A stretch of DNA of 64,000 nt from Holophagales bacterium (GTDB taxonomy: Bacteria > Acidobacteriota > Thermoanaerobaculia > Multivoradales > Multivoraceae). The stretch covers positions 1-64,000 of the forward strand of contig VXSP01000040.1 in assembly GCA_009837885.1 (NCBI GenBank), written 5' to 3'. The translations under genes were made by a program, and so were the position numbers. The notes below the pieces were generated by a model. The model was given only the letters and a program-made list of their open reading frames with translations, was not told where the DNA came from and made no database searches. Below, in pieces: positions 1 through 7,138 of this stretch. How positions within the stretch are numbered: the first letter of the stretch is position 1; each line of letters starts with the position of its first letter.

Positions 1-1054
1 CGTGATCGTCGTGGTCCTCGTCGTCGTGGTCCTCGTCGTCGTGGTCCTCGTCGTCATGGTCCTCGTCGTCGTGATCTTCGTCGTGATCCTCGTCGTGGTC
101 GTCGTGCTCTTCCTCGACGCGGGCGTAGCCGGGGATCTCGTAGGGATCGGTCTCCCGGCTGACGGCGCCCAGGTGCCAGGCCCATTCGCCGCCGCCGCCG
201 TTGAGATGGATCGCACCCATGCGCTCGTCGGCGTTGGAACCGCCGCGAAGGTCGATCGTGCCTCTCAGCGCGCTGACAGGCTTCTCGCTCGGGATCCGGC
301 CGTCGACCATGTTGACCGCGCCGCCGATTGCCTCGGAACCGAAACGGAGCGTGGCGGGTCCGCGCAGCACCTCGATCTGTTCGGCGTGCGCCGGTTCGAA
401 GGTCACCGCGTGGTCGGCGCTGACGACGGAGGCGTCGCCGGTGTCGAGTCCGTTTTCCATGACGCGGATCCGGGCGCCGCTCAGGCCGCGAATGATCGGC
501 CGGCCGGCGCCGGGGACGAACGACGTCGAGTGCACGCCGGGTTCGCCTTCCAGCGTCTCGCCCAATGTGGCGCCAAGACGTAGCTGGAGGTCAGTGCCGG
601 ACAGCACGGACACGGGATTCGCCAGCTCGGAGGCGCGGCGCAGGTCGCCGGTCGCGGTGACCACGACCTCGTCGAAGTGCGTCCCGTGACGCATTTCGAG
701 CTGGACATCCACCTCGTCTCCGCCCGCAACGGTGACGGTCTCGCTCGCGGAGCCGAAGGCGGGAATCTCGACGACGACGAGATGGGTGCCAGCCGGCACT
801 TCGTCGAATCGGAACGCGCCGTCCGTGGACACCGCGGTGCTGATGCCGAGCGCGGGAATGCGTGCCACGGCGAGAACGATTCTCTCGCCGTGCGTCTCTA
901 CGGAGCCGGCGACGGAACCGGTTTCCTGGGCGGCGACCGTCGATGGAATGAGGAGTAGGACGAGGGCGCAGAGAATGGCGCCCGTCACCGCCTGACGCCG
1001 GTGGGGCCGGTGCCGCGGCTGGGAGTTGAAGGCCTTGATGTGGCTAGCGAGCAT
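1..1054 (-). CDS. TonB-dependent outer-membrane receptor, N-terminal part (runs off left edge)
   Basis: Reading the minus strand from ATG at 1054 gives an uninterrupted frame to the window edge. Residues 1-42 are a basic signal peptide ending ..PSTVAA. Residues ~45-115 look like a carboxypeptidase-regulatory-type beta sandwich (..FRFDEVPAGTHLVVVEIP..). A TonB plug follows, with EVVVTATG-like FDEVVVTATGD, PIIRGLSGARIRVMENG and VLRGPATLRFGSEAIGGAVN. From about base 115 down to base 1 the frame codes an almost pure Asp/Glu/His tract. Family knowledge: these receptors import metal chelates or other small ligands across the outer membrane using TonB energy. The His/Asp tract suggests a divalent metal such as zinc, by inference. 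The barrel lies outside the window. No strong Shine-Dalgarno precedes the ATG. Confidence 0.9.
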   Translation of the reverse strand, partial: MLASHIKAFNSQPRHRPHRRQAVTGAILCALVLLLIPSTVAAQETGSVAGSVETHGERIVLAVARIPALGISTAVSTDGAFRFDEVPAGTHLVVVEIPAFGSASETVTVAGGDEVDVQLEMRHGTHFDEVVVTATGDLRRASELANPVSVLSGTDLQLRLGATLGETLEGEPGVHSTSFVPGAGRPIIRGLSGARIRVMENGLDTGDASVVSADHAVTFEPAHAEQIEVLRGPATLRFGSEAIGGAVNMVDGRIPSEKPVSALRGTIDLRGGSNADERMGAIHLNGGGGEWAWHLGAVSRETDPYEIPGYARVEEEHDDHDEDHDEDHDDEDHDDEDHDDEDHDDEDHDDH

Positions 1055-1268
1055 GGTAGGGAGTTCCTGGGTCGTTCAGTCCGAGTCGAAGGGTGTTGTA
1101 GCGCTGGCTGCGGTGTTCGCTGAGATGGAAACGGGCCGAAACCGTCGGCGACGTAATGCGGCAACTGCGTGGGATCAGCTAGAGGCTGATCGCGTCGTGG
1201 CCGCCATCTTCCCTGGCGAGGGGTGGCTCCGGTGCGTCGCGCTCTGCGCGGATCGGAGACGTGTCGAC

Positions 1269-1646
1269 TCAGCCTTGGGGCGGACCGCGCGGGGTTTGCC
1301 GCCAACCCTCGCCACTCCTTGGCCCGGGTCCGTGATCGGATCCTGACGCGGTGGAGGAGAGGTCGAGCGGCCCGGCGATCGAGGTCTTGCGATCCTCGAC
1401 GGACTTGGTGCGGCCCAGTTTGCATGCGACGCAGGAGTGGTCGTGCGGCGCCGCGGCCTGACTGACCGCGGCCCGGCTGGCGGCACCGCTGGCCTCGGCC
1501 TCGTGATCTACCGCGCAGTAGGCGGCGTTGGCCGCAGCCAGGTCGTGGCCGTGGCCGCTCGAATCCCAGGCTCCAGCGAGCAGGGTGGCGAGCGTCAACG
1601 CGAGAGCGTTGACGACAGCGAGTGGCGAACCGGCCCGGCGCAACAT
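1269..1646 (-). CDS. small exported His/Cys-containing protein
   Basis: 125 aa with an N-terminal signal sequence (hydrophobic stretch at about residues 8-25). The rest is Ala/Gly-rich and polar. It has a HGH near the mature N terminus and a HDHSCVAC cluster in the middle, reminiscent of small metal-handling periplasmic proteins of the DUF2946 type. Assignment to that family is uncertain. It lies 214 bp upstream of the TonB receptor in the same direction, so the two could be co-regulated. The gap between them has no gene I can support. The C terminus is low complexity and weakly constrained, so the protein end is less certain than its start. Confidence 0.5.
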   Translation of the reverse strand: MLRRAGSPLAVVNALALTLATLLAGAWDSSGHGHDLAAANAAYCAVDHEAEASGAASRAAVSQAAAPHDHSCVACKLGRTKSVEDRKTSIAGPLDLSSTASGSDHGPGPRSGEGWRQTPRGPPQG

Positions 1647-1682
1647 TGGCTGCGGAGATTAGCAGAGCCACGGCCGGTGCTT

Positions 1683-1761
1683 GGCGCGGCGGAAGGTCCA
1701 GAAGCCGGCGCTACGCGCCGGATGCCGGCGGGGACGCCGGCGCACCCAGTCTCTGCCGCGC
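1683..1761. repeat. dispersed palindromic repeat, copy A
   Basis: Intergenic copy of a GC-rich repeat: an 11-bp end GGCGCGGCGGA, a first hairpin (CCGGCGC-TAC-GCGCCGG), a second hairpin (GCCGGCGgggaCGCCGGC), the invariant GCACCCAGT, and an end TCTGCCGCGC that is the near inverted complement of the start. It abuts the sulfatase stop codon at 1761-1763. Other copies lie at 5301, 23944, 32084, 33285 and 39153. Confidence 0.8.
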
Positions 1762-3551
1762 TAGCGCCGCCGCAGCACGACCTGATGCGCTCCCCGCCGT
1801 TCCTCGTTCTCACCGGCCGAGGCGCTGAGCGCGAAGTCGCCAGCCGGGATCGGGATCTCTTCAAACGTCGCGGTCTGCTGGTCCGGGGCCAGGTCCTGGC
1901 TGAGCTCCCGGTCGCCAACGTCGAGGAGCACCGGAGCGCTGGAGCCGGCGACCAGCCGGACCTCGATGTCGAACGTCACGTCCTCCCGAGCGCTCAGCAG
2001 CCAGTGGCCCCGCGAGGTCGGCCGCCAGCCCTGGTCCGCGGTGTCGCGCCGCCAGTCCTGGCGGGTCAGAACGGTGACCGGTTCGTGATCCGTGCCGACG
2101 ACGATCCGCGGCGGCGCGTAGTTGTCCGGGCGGGTGCGGCTCACGTCCTCGAACCATGCGCGGTAGCCGTCCTCCATCGCGGCCGCCACTTCGGGCAGGT
2201 CGTCGATCAGGTTGCGGCTTTCTCCGGGATCGTCCTCGAGGTCGTAGAGTTCGAGGTTGAGTTCGCCGTTCCAGTCCCCTTCGCCGCGCGGGGACGGGTG
2301 GACCAGCTTGTAGCGCTGGCCGACGGCGGCGAAGGAGTGGAGCGGGATCGGTTCGTTCCCTCGGTGGAACTGCAGGTAGAGGGTCCGGTCGGGCCAGGTC
2401 GCGGCGTCGACATCGCCTGCCAGCAGGCGGAGCAGGCTGCGGCCATCCAGGTGCAGGCCGGCGGGCGGCTCGAGGCCGGCGGCGTCGAGCAGGGTCGGGG
2501 CGATGTCGATGTGCGTAGCGATCCGGTCGGCCGGCTCTCCTCCGGCGGGCAACCGCCCGGGCCAGCGCGCCAGCAGAGGCGACCGGATGCCGCCCTCGAA
2601 GACGGTTCCCTTGCGGCCGCGAAGCCCCGCGTTGTAGCGGTCACGGTCCGGTCCGTTGTCGACCAGGAAGACGAGGAGCGTGTTGTCCGCGAGACCCAGC
2701 TCGTCGAGCCTTGCCATCAGCCGGCCGACGTTGTCGTCGATGTTGCTGATCATCGCGTAGCTGCGCGCCAGCCGGTCGAGGACCTGCTCGCTGGCCTGGC
2801 CGGGATCAGCGAGCGCCGCGCTCAGGTCCGTCTGCCGGTAGTGCTCAAGCCACTCCTCCGGCACATCGTGGAACGGGCCGTGGGGCGCGTTCGTCGGCAC
2901 GTAGGCGAAGAAGGGCCGTCCTTCCGCGGCGGCCCGTTCGATGAACTCGAACGCGGCGTCGAAGTAGACGTCCGTGCAGTAGCCGGTCGTCTCCTCCCTT
3001 GTCCCGTTGCGGAACAGCACGGCGTCCGTGTACTTGCCCTCGCCGCCGGGAGGGTCGGAGGGCTGGCCGATGCCGCCGCCCCGGTGAACCAGGCTTTCCT
3101 CGAAACCCTGGTCCATCGCGCGCATCGGGTACGCGTCGCCGAGGTGCCACTTGCCGAAGATGCCGGTGGCGTAGCCGGCGTCCCGGAGCATCTCGGCGAT
3201 CGTCACTTCCTCCGGCTCCATCATCGCGCGGCCGATGTAGGTGTCGATGGCGCGGGTGCGGTAGTTGTAGCGGCCCGTCATCAGTGAGGCGCGCGTCGGC
3301 GTGCAGACCGGGCTGACGTAGAAGCGTTCGACCTGCGCGCTCTGGGCGGCCAGGGCGTCGAGATGCGGCGTCTGGATGACCGGGTTGCCGGCGAAGCCGA
3401 AATCGCCGTAGCCCTGGTCGTCGGTCATGACCAGGACGATGTTGGGACGCCCGGCGTCGCCGGCCGCGGCGCCTCCAGGCGATTGATCCTCGGCACAGCC
3501 GGCTCCCAGGGCGCACAGCAGAATCATGCTGATCGGTGCGCTACGCTTCAT
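1761..3551 (-). CDS. lipoprotein sulfatase (arylsulfatase family)
   Basis: 596 aa. A lipobox (LGAGC, Cys19) predicts export and lipid anchoring. Metal-binding start of the fold is at about 36-50 (PNIVLVMTDDQGYGD). Cys83 in CTPTRASLMTGRY is the C-x-P-x-R signature converted to formylglycine in type I sulfatases. GKWHLGD and a VDNGPD motif further on complete the active site. Hydrolyses a sulfate ester of an unknown substrate at the cell surface or periplasm. No formylglycine-generating enzyme is in the window. The C-terminal ~100 residues look like an extra beta domain. Diverges from the enoyl-CoA hydratase gene with only 35 bp between starts. The stop codon touches palindromic repeat copy A. 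Confidence 0.92.
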   Translation of the reverse strand: MKRSAPISMILLCALGAGCAEDQSPGGAAAGDAGRPNIVLVMTDDQGYGDFGFAGNPVIQTPHLDALAAQSAQVERFYVSPVCTPTRASLMTGRYNYRTRAIDTYIGRAMMEPEEVTIAEMLRDAGYATGIFGKWHLGDAYPMRAMDQGFEESLVHRGGGIGQPSDPPGGEGKYTDAVLFRNGTREETTGYCTDVYFDAAFEFIERAAAEGRPFFAYVPTNAPHGPFHDVPEEWLEHYRQTDLSAALADPGQASEQVLDRLARSYAMISNIDDNVGRLMARLDELGLADNTLLVFLVDNGPDRDRYNAGLRGRKGTVFEGGIRSPLLARWPGRLPAGGEPADRIATHIDIAPTLLDAAGLEPPAGLHLDGRSLLRLLAGDVDAATWPDRTLYLQFHRGNEPIPLHSFAAVGQRYKLVHPSPRGEGDWNGELNLELYDLEDDPGESRNLIDDLPEVAAAMEDGYRAWFEDVSRTRPDNYAPPRIVVGTDHEPVTVLTRQDWRRDTADQGWRPTSRGHWLLSAREDVTFDIEVRLVAGSSAPVLLDVGDRELSQDLAPDQQTATFEEIPIPAGDFALSASAGENEERRGAHQVVLRRR

Positions 3552-3586
3552 CGGCTTCCCCCCTACAACAAGGTCGAGGACAGGAT

Positions 3587-4450
3587 ATGGCAGCAGAAGA
3601 GGTTCGCTACGAACGGCGCGGCCCGGTCGCGGTGCTGACGCTGGACCGCGCCCGTTACCACAACGCGCAGAGCTGGAAGCTGCTCGACGACCTGGACCGC
3701 CAGCTCGACCGGGCGATGGCCGACGACGACGTTCGCGTCGTCGTGCTGAAGGGCGACGGCAGGCACTTCTCGTCAGGACACGATCTGGGTACGCCGGAGC
3801 AGCAGGCGGACATCGAGGCCCGGGGACTGACCCAGTGGGTCGGCATGGACTGGTACGAGGCCTTCCGCTGGTACAACCTGGACAACACGGTCAAGTGGCG
3901 CAACCTGCCGAAGCCGACGATCGCCATGGTGCACGGCTACTGCATCTTCGGCGGCTGGATGATCGCGGCGTCGATGGACCTCATCTTCGCCTCGCCGAGT
4001 GCCCGTTTCCTCGCCTCTCTGTTCGAGACCTTCACCGTGCCCTGGGACATCCATCCCCGCAAGGCGAAGGAGTTGCTGTTCGAGAGCCGCTTCATCGACG
4101 CGGAGGAAGCGCGGGAACTGGGCCTGGTCAACCGGGTCTACGCGGAGAACGAACTGGAAGGCGAGACGATGGCCTATGCCGAACGGATCGCCGAGAACGA
4201 CCCGGCGGTGCTGCGACTCGGCAAGCTCGCCGTGAACAAGGCCCAGGATGCCATGGGCTACAGCGCGAACGTCGAGGCGGCGTTCGCCGACTACCTGGTG
4301 CTGCGTGAGATCCGCGGCAGTTCCAGCCGGGTCGAGGGCAACCGCCGCCTTGTCGGCGTCGATCTGGCGCTGCGGGGACAACGCGGCGGACGGGCCGGAC
4401 AGACTCTGGCGGACACCGTAAGCGCTTCGGAAGCGAGGGAGGATGCATGA
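3587..4450 (+). CDS. enoyl-CoA hydratase/isomerase family protein
   Basis: 287 aa, crotonase fold. FSSGHDL at 61-67 and HGYCIFGGW at 116-124 form the two oxyanion-hole segments that bind the acyl-CoA thioester. The classical catalytic glutamates are not obvious, so the exact reaction (hydration, isomerisation, hydrolysis) cannot be fixed. ATG at 3587 is chosen over an in-frame upstream start at 3536 because AGGTCGAGGA lies just before it and homology begins there; 3536 would also overlap the divergent sulfatase start. Its TGA overlaps the ATG of the aldolase-like gene (ATGA, 4447-4450), so the two are translationally coupled. The Arg-rich C-terminal 40 residues are atypical. Confidence 0.88.
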   Translation: MAAEEVRYERRGPVAVLTLDRARYHNAQSWKLLDDLDRQLDRAMADDDVRVVVLKGDGRHFSSGHDLGTPEQQADIEARGLTQWVGMDWYEAFRWYNLDNTVKWRNLPKPTIAMVHGYCIFGGWMIAASMDLIFASPSARFLASLFETFTVPWDIHPRKAKELLFESRFIDAEEARELGLVNRVYAENELEGETMAYAERIAENDPAVLRLGKLAVNKAQDAMGYSANVEAAFADYLVLREIRGSSSRVEGNRRLVGVDLALRGQRGGRAGQTLADTVSASEAREDA

Positions 4451-5292
4451 AGACGGTTCGCACTGCCTGTGCCCTGTTGCTCTGCCTGAGTGTGGCTGCC
4501 GCGGCGGCCGCGCAGGACGGCGACGGCGCACGGATGTACAACACCGCCAAGCAGAAGCTGATGAGCGGCGAGGGGATCGTCGGCGTCAGCATCTCGTCGC
4601 CGGATCCCGACAGCTACTGCGCGGTCGCCAACGCCGGCTTCGATTTCACCTGGATCGAGATGCAGCACAGTCCGCTGACCTACCAGGACGTGGCGCGGAT
4701 GCTCTGGGCTTGCCGGGACGCCTCTGCCATCCCGTTCATTCGCGTGCCCGACGCGACGGAGGGCGACATCCAGAAAGCGGTGGACCTGGGCGCGCTCGGC
4801 ATCGTCGTGCCGATGGTGCGCACGGCCGAGAAGATGGAGCGGGCGGTCCGCTTCGCCAAGTTCCCGCCCGAGGGGCGGCGGAGCCTCGGCGGCGGCCAGT
4901 ACGGCGCGCTCTGGGGCCGCGACTACCGCGCCACGGCGAACGAGAACATCCTGATCGTGGCGATGATCGAGTCGCCGGCAGGTGTCGACGCGGTCGAGGA
5001 GATCGCGGCAGTGCCCGGCGTCGACGTCGTCTTCGCGGCCTCGACCGACCTCTACAGCTTCTCAGGCAAGCGCCAGGGCGAGCCCGAGTACGAGGCGATG
5101 GTCGACCGCATCCGCGGTGCGGTGCTCGGCGCAGGCCTCAAGCTGGGAGGACCGCTGGCGTGGCGTGACCGCGAAGGCTTCAGCTTCTTCCAGGCCCCGG
5201 GGGTCGGCAGCCTGATCCGCCGCGGGGCGCAGGCGCTGCTGGAGGAGACGGCGTCAGGAATCGCCGAGATCGAGGGCTCGGAGAACCAGTAG
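4447..5292 (+). CDS. HpcH/HpaI-type aldolase/citrate lyase family protein with signal peptide
   Basis: 281 aa. Residues 1-22 are a clear Sec signal peptide (..LLLCLSVAAAAAAQ). The rest follows the HpcH/HpaI TIM barrel: GVSISSPDP, a substrate Arg in IPFIRVPD, VPMVRTAEK, the metal-ligand Glu in IVAMIESPAG and the Asp in FAASTDLYSFSG. The family performs retro-aldol cleavage of 2-oxo-4-hydroxy acids with a divalent metal. Export is odd because known members work in the cytoplasm on CoA- or pyruvate-linked pathways. Coupled by an ATGA overlap to the enoyl-CoA hydratase-like gene. A dispersed repeat follows 8 bp after the stop. Confidence 0.88.
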   Translation: MKTVRTACALLLCLSVAAAAAAQDGDGARMYNTAKQKLMSGEGIVGVSISSPDPDSYCAVANAGFDFTWIEMQHSPLTYQDVARMLWACRDASAIPFIRVPDATEGDIQKAVDLGALGIVVPMVRTAEKMERAVRFAKFPPEGRRSLGGGQYGALWGRDYRATANENILIVAMIESPAGVDAVEEIAAVPGVDVVFAASTDLYSFSGKRQGEPEYEAMVDRIRGAVLGAGLKLGGPLAWRDREGFSFFQAPGVGSLIRRGAQALLEETASGIAEIEGSENQ

Positions 5293-5300
5293 GAACTTCT

Positions 5301-5377
5301 GGCGCGGCAGAGTCCAGAGCCGGCGCTTCGCGCCGGGTGCCGGCGGGGACGCCGGCGCACCCAGTGTCTGCCGCGCC
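5301..5377. repeat. dispersed palindromic repeat, copy B (perfect ends)
   Basis: The best preserved copy, 77 bp. Its ends are a perfect 11-bp inverted repeat, GGCGCGGCAGA and TCTGCCGCGCC. Inside are the two hairpins CCGGCGC-TTC-GCGCCGG and GCCGGCGgggaCGCCGGC, then GCACCCAGT. It sits between converging genes (aldolase stop 5292, SDR stop 5386), where it could also act as a bidirectional terminator. Confidence 0.85.
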
Positions 5378-5385
5378 CAGCTCCT

Positions 5386-6174
5386 TCAGATGTGCCGGCC
5401 CTGGCCGCCGTCGACGTCGATCACCGCGCCGTTGACGTAGGAAGCGGCCTCCGAGCACAGGAAGACGATCATGTTGGCGACCTCTTCCGAAGTGCCGTAG
5501 CGGCCCACCGGAACGCTCTTGCCGTTGTTCCGGATGATGTCCTCCCAGTCGCCGCCGCGGGCGTTCGCGATCTCCTTCGCGGCCCGCTCCCACATCGCGG
5601 TGTGGATCAGGCCCGGCAGCACCGAGTTGAACAGCACGTTGTCGCGGCCGTACTTGCCGGACAGGGCCTTGCCCGTGGCGACCATCGCCGCCTTCGAGGC
5701 GCCGTAGTCGATAAGGGCGGCGCCCGGGTACTTGGCGGCGCCGCTCGCGATCATCACGACCCGGCCCCACTTCTGCTTGCGCATCCCCGGCAGGCAGTGG
5801 CGGGTGCTCCGCACCGCCGACAGCAGGTTGAGCCGGAACAGCTCCTCCCAGTCGTCGTCCGTCATGTAGAGGAAGTTGCGCGACGGCGAGGCGCCGACGT
5901 TGTTGACGAGGATGTCGACCGTGCCGCCGGCCAGGACTGCCTCGAAGAAGGCGTCGATCGAGTCGCGTTCGGCCATGTCGGTGACGTGGCCGTGGACGCT
6001 GCCCTCGCCGGAAGGCGGCTGGTAGCCGTCCAGCGCGTTGACGGCGTCTTCGCTGCGGGCGCAGAACGCGACTTCCGCGCCCTGGTCGGCAAGCAGGCGG
6101 ACGGCGGCGGCGCCGATGCCGAGGCTGGCGCCGGTGACGACGGCGCGACGGCCGGTCAGGTTCAGGTCGATCAT
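5386..6174 (-). CDS. short-chain dehydrogenase/reductase (SDR)
   Basis: 262 aa, the usual length for a classical SDR. TGASLGIG at 14-21 binds the NAD(P) pyrophosphate. NNVGA is at 91-95. The catalytic triad is Ser144, Tyr157 and Lys161 (YGASK). C-terminal VNGAVIDVDGGQG is standard. It oxidises or reduces a hydroxyl/carbonyl group on an unknown substrate in the cytoplasm. ATG at 6174 has GGGAGG 9 nt upstream. Monocistronic as far as visible, divergent from the gene at 6296. Confidence 0.93.
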   Translation of the reverse strand: MIDLNLTGRRAVVTGASLGIGAAAVRLLADQGAEVAFCARSEDAVNALDGYQPPSGEGSVHGHVTDMAERDSIDAFFEAVLAGGTVDILVNNVGASPSRNFLYMTDDDWEELFRLNLLSAVRSTRHCLPGMRKQKWGRVVMIASGAAKYPGAALIDYGASKAAMVATGKALSGKYGRDNVLFNSVLPGLIHTAMWERAAKEIANARGGDWEDIIRNNGKSVPVGRYGTSEEVANMIVFLCSEAASYVNGAVIDVDGGQGRHI

Positions 6175-6263
6175 CGAAGGGAGCCTCCCAGGTGCTGAAA
6201 GACAGGTGCTGAAAGATGAGCGCCGAGTGTATGCGCTCCGGCCCGCGCGGCGACCACGATTGG

Positions 6264-6269
6264 TATGCT
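6264..6269 (+). promoter_or_regulatory. candidate extended -10 box upstream of 6296
   Basis: TATGCT preceded by TTGG, 26 nt before the ATG at 6296. The same TGGTAnnnT arrangement precedes the related secreted-family genes at 11121 and 30666 and the DUF6152 gene at 10038. Motif recognition only. Confidence 0.35.
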
Positions 6270-6295
6270 CCCCGTCCGTTCCGAACTGAGACGAA

Positions 6296-7138
6296 ATGAC
6301 GAAACGACGCCACTCGAAACCATGGCGGCGGGCGCTGTCGCTCGCCGGTCTGATGCTGGCCTTGCTGGTGCCGGTCCAGGCGCAGGACGCCAGCGACCCG
6401 GTGCCGCGCCACTACGACGGCAACCCCGACATCAACGGCGTCTGGCAGGCGATCAACACGGCGCACTGGAACCTGGAGGATCACAGCGCGGCCGGCGGGC
6501 CGGCGGAGTACGGCACACTCACCACGATGCCGCCGGGCCAGGGCGTGGTCGTCGGCGGCGAGATCCCATACCAGGACTGGGCTCGGGAGCAACAGCGGAA
6601 GAACTTCGAGAACCGCTGGCGCGAGGACCCCGAGGCGAAGTGCTACCTGCCCGGAGTGCCGCGGGCGACCTACATGCCCTTCCCGTTCCAGATCCTCCAG
6701 GGCAACACCCACATCATGATCGTCTACGGCTTTGCCGAGGCGAACCGGACGATCCACATGGACAAGGAGAATCCGGAGCCGGCGCCGATCGACAGCTGGA
6801 TGGGCCGTTCGCACGGTCGCTGGGAAGGCGACACGCTGGTCGTCGAGGCCGCCGGCTTCACCGGCCAGGCCTGGTTCGACCGTGCAGGCAACTTCGCCAG
6901 CGACACGCTGCGCGTCACCGAGCGCTACAGGCCGACCGGCCCGAACACGATGACCTACGAGGCGACGCTCGAGGACCCCAACGTCTTCACCCGTCCCTGG
7001 ACGATCCGCATGCCGCTCTACCGGCGCCTGGAGGACAACGTCCGGGTGCTGGAGTACAAGTGTGTCGAGTTTTCCGAGGAGCTGCTCTATGGCCACCTAC
7101 GCCGACGTGAAGAAACCCCGACCGGCGACGATCCTTAG
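6296..7138 (+). CDS. secreted WEGDTLVVET-family protein, short divergent member
   Basis: 280 aa. Twin-Arg-containing but Sec-like signal peptide to about residue 29 (..LLVPVQAQD). Family landmarks: PDINGVWQ near the mature N terminus, a Cys in AKCYLPG, WEGDTLVVEAAGF, a VTERYRPTGPNTMTYEATLEDP strand region, and a second Cys in LEYKCVEF where other members have YACHEGNY. Function of the family is unknown. Export and two conserved Cys suggest a disulfide-stabilised periplasmic domain. This is the most diverged of seven copies here. Its last 50 bp overlap the start of the next gene in another frame, implying translational coupling. Confidence 0.85.
   Translation: MTKRRHSKPWRRALSLAGLMLALLVPVQAQDASDPVPRHYDGNPDINGVWQAINTAHWNLEDHSAAGGPAEYGTLTTMPPGQGVVVGGEIPYQDWAREQQRKNFENRWREDPEAKCYLPGVPRATYMPFPFQILQGNTHIMIVYGFAEANRTIHMDKENPEPAPIDSWMGRSHGRWEGDTLVVEAAGFTGQAWFDRAGNFASDTLRVTERYRPTGPNTMTYEATLEDPNVFTRPWTIRMPLYRRLEDNVRVLEYKCVEFSEELLYGHLRRREETPTGDDP

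Noticed and set aside
1..110. Regular CGTCGTGGTCCTCGT units resembling a tandem or CRISPR-like array
   Set aside because: No unique spacers. The units are codons for Asp/Glu/His on the minus strand inside the TonB receptor frame.
2..583. Plus-strand open frame beginning with a poly-Val/Leu stretch like a membrane helix
   Set aside because: It is the complement of the His/Asp-rich receptor frame, with no family match and Arg/Ala-rich filler after it.
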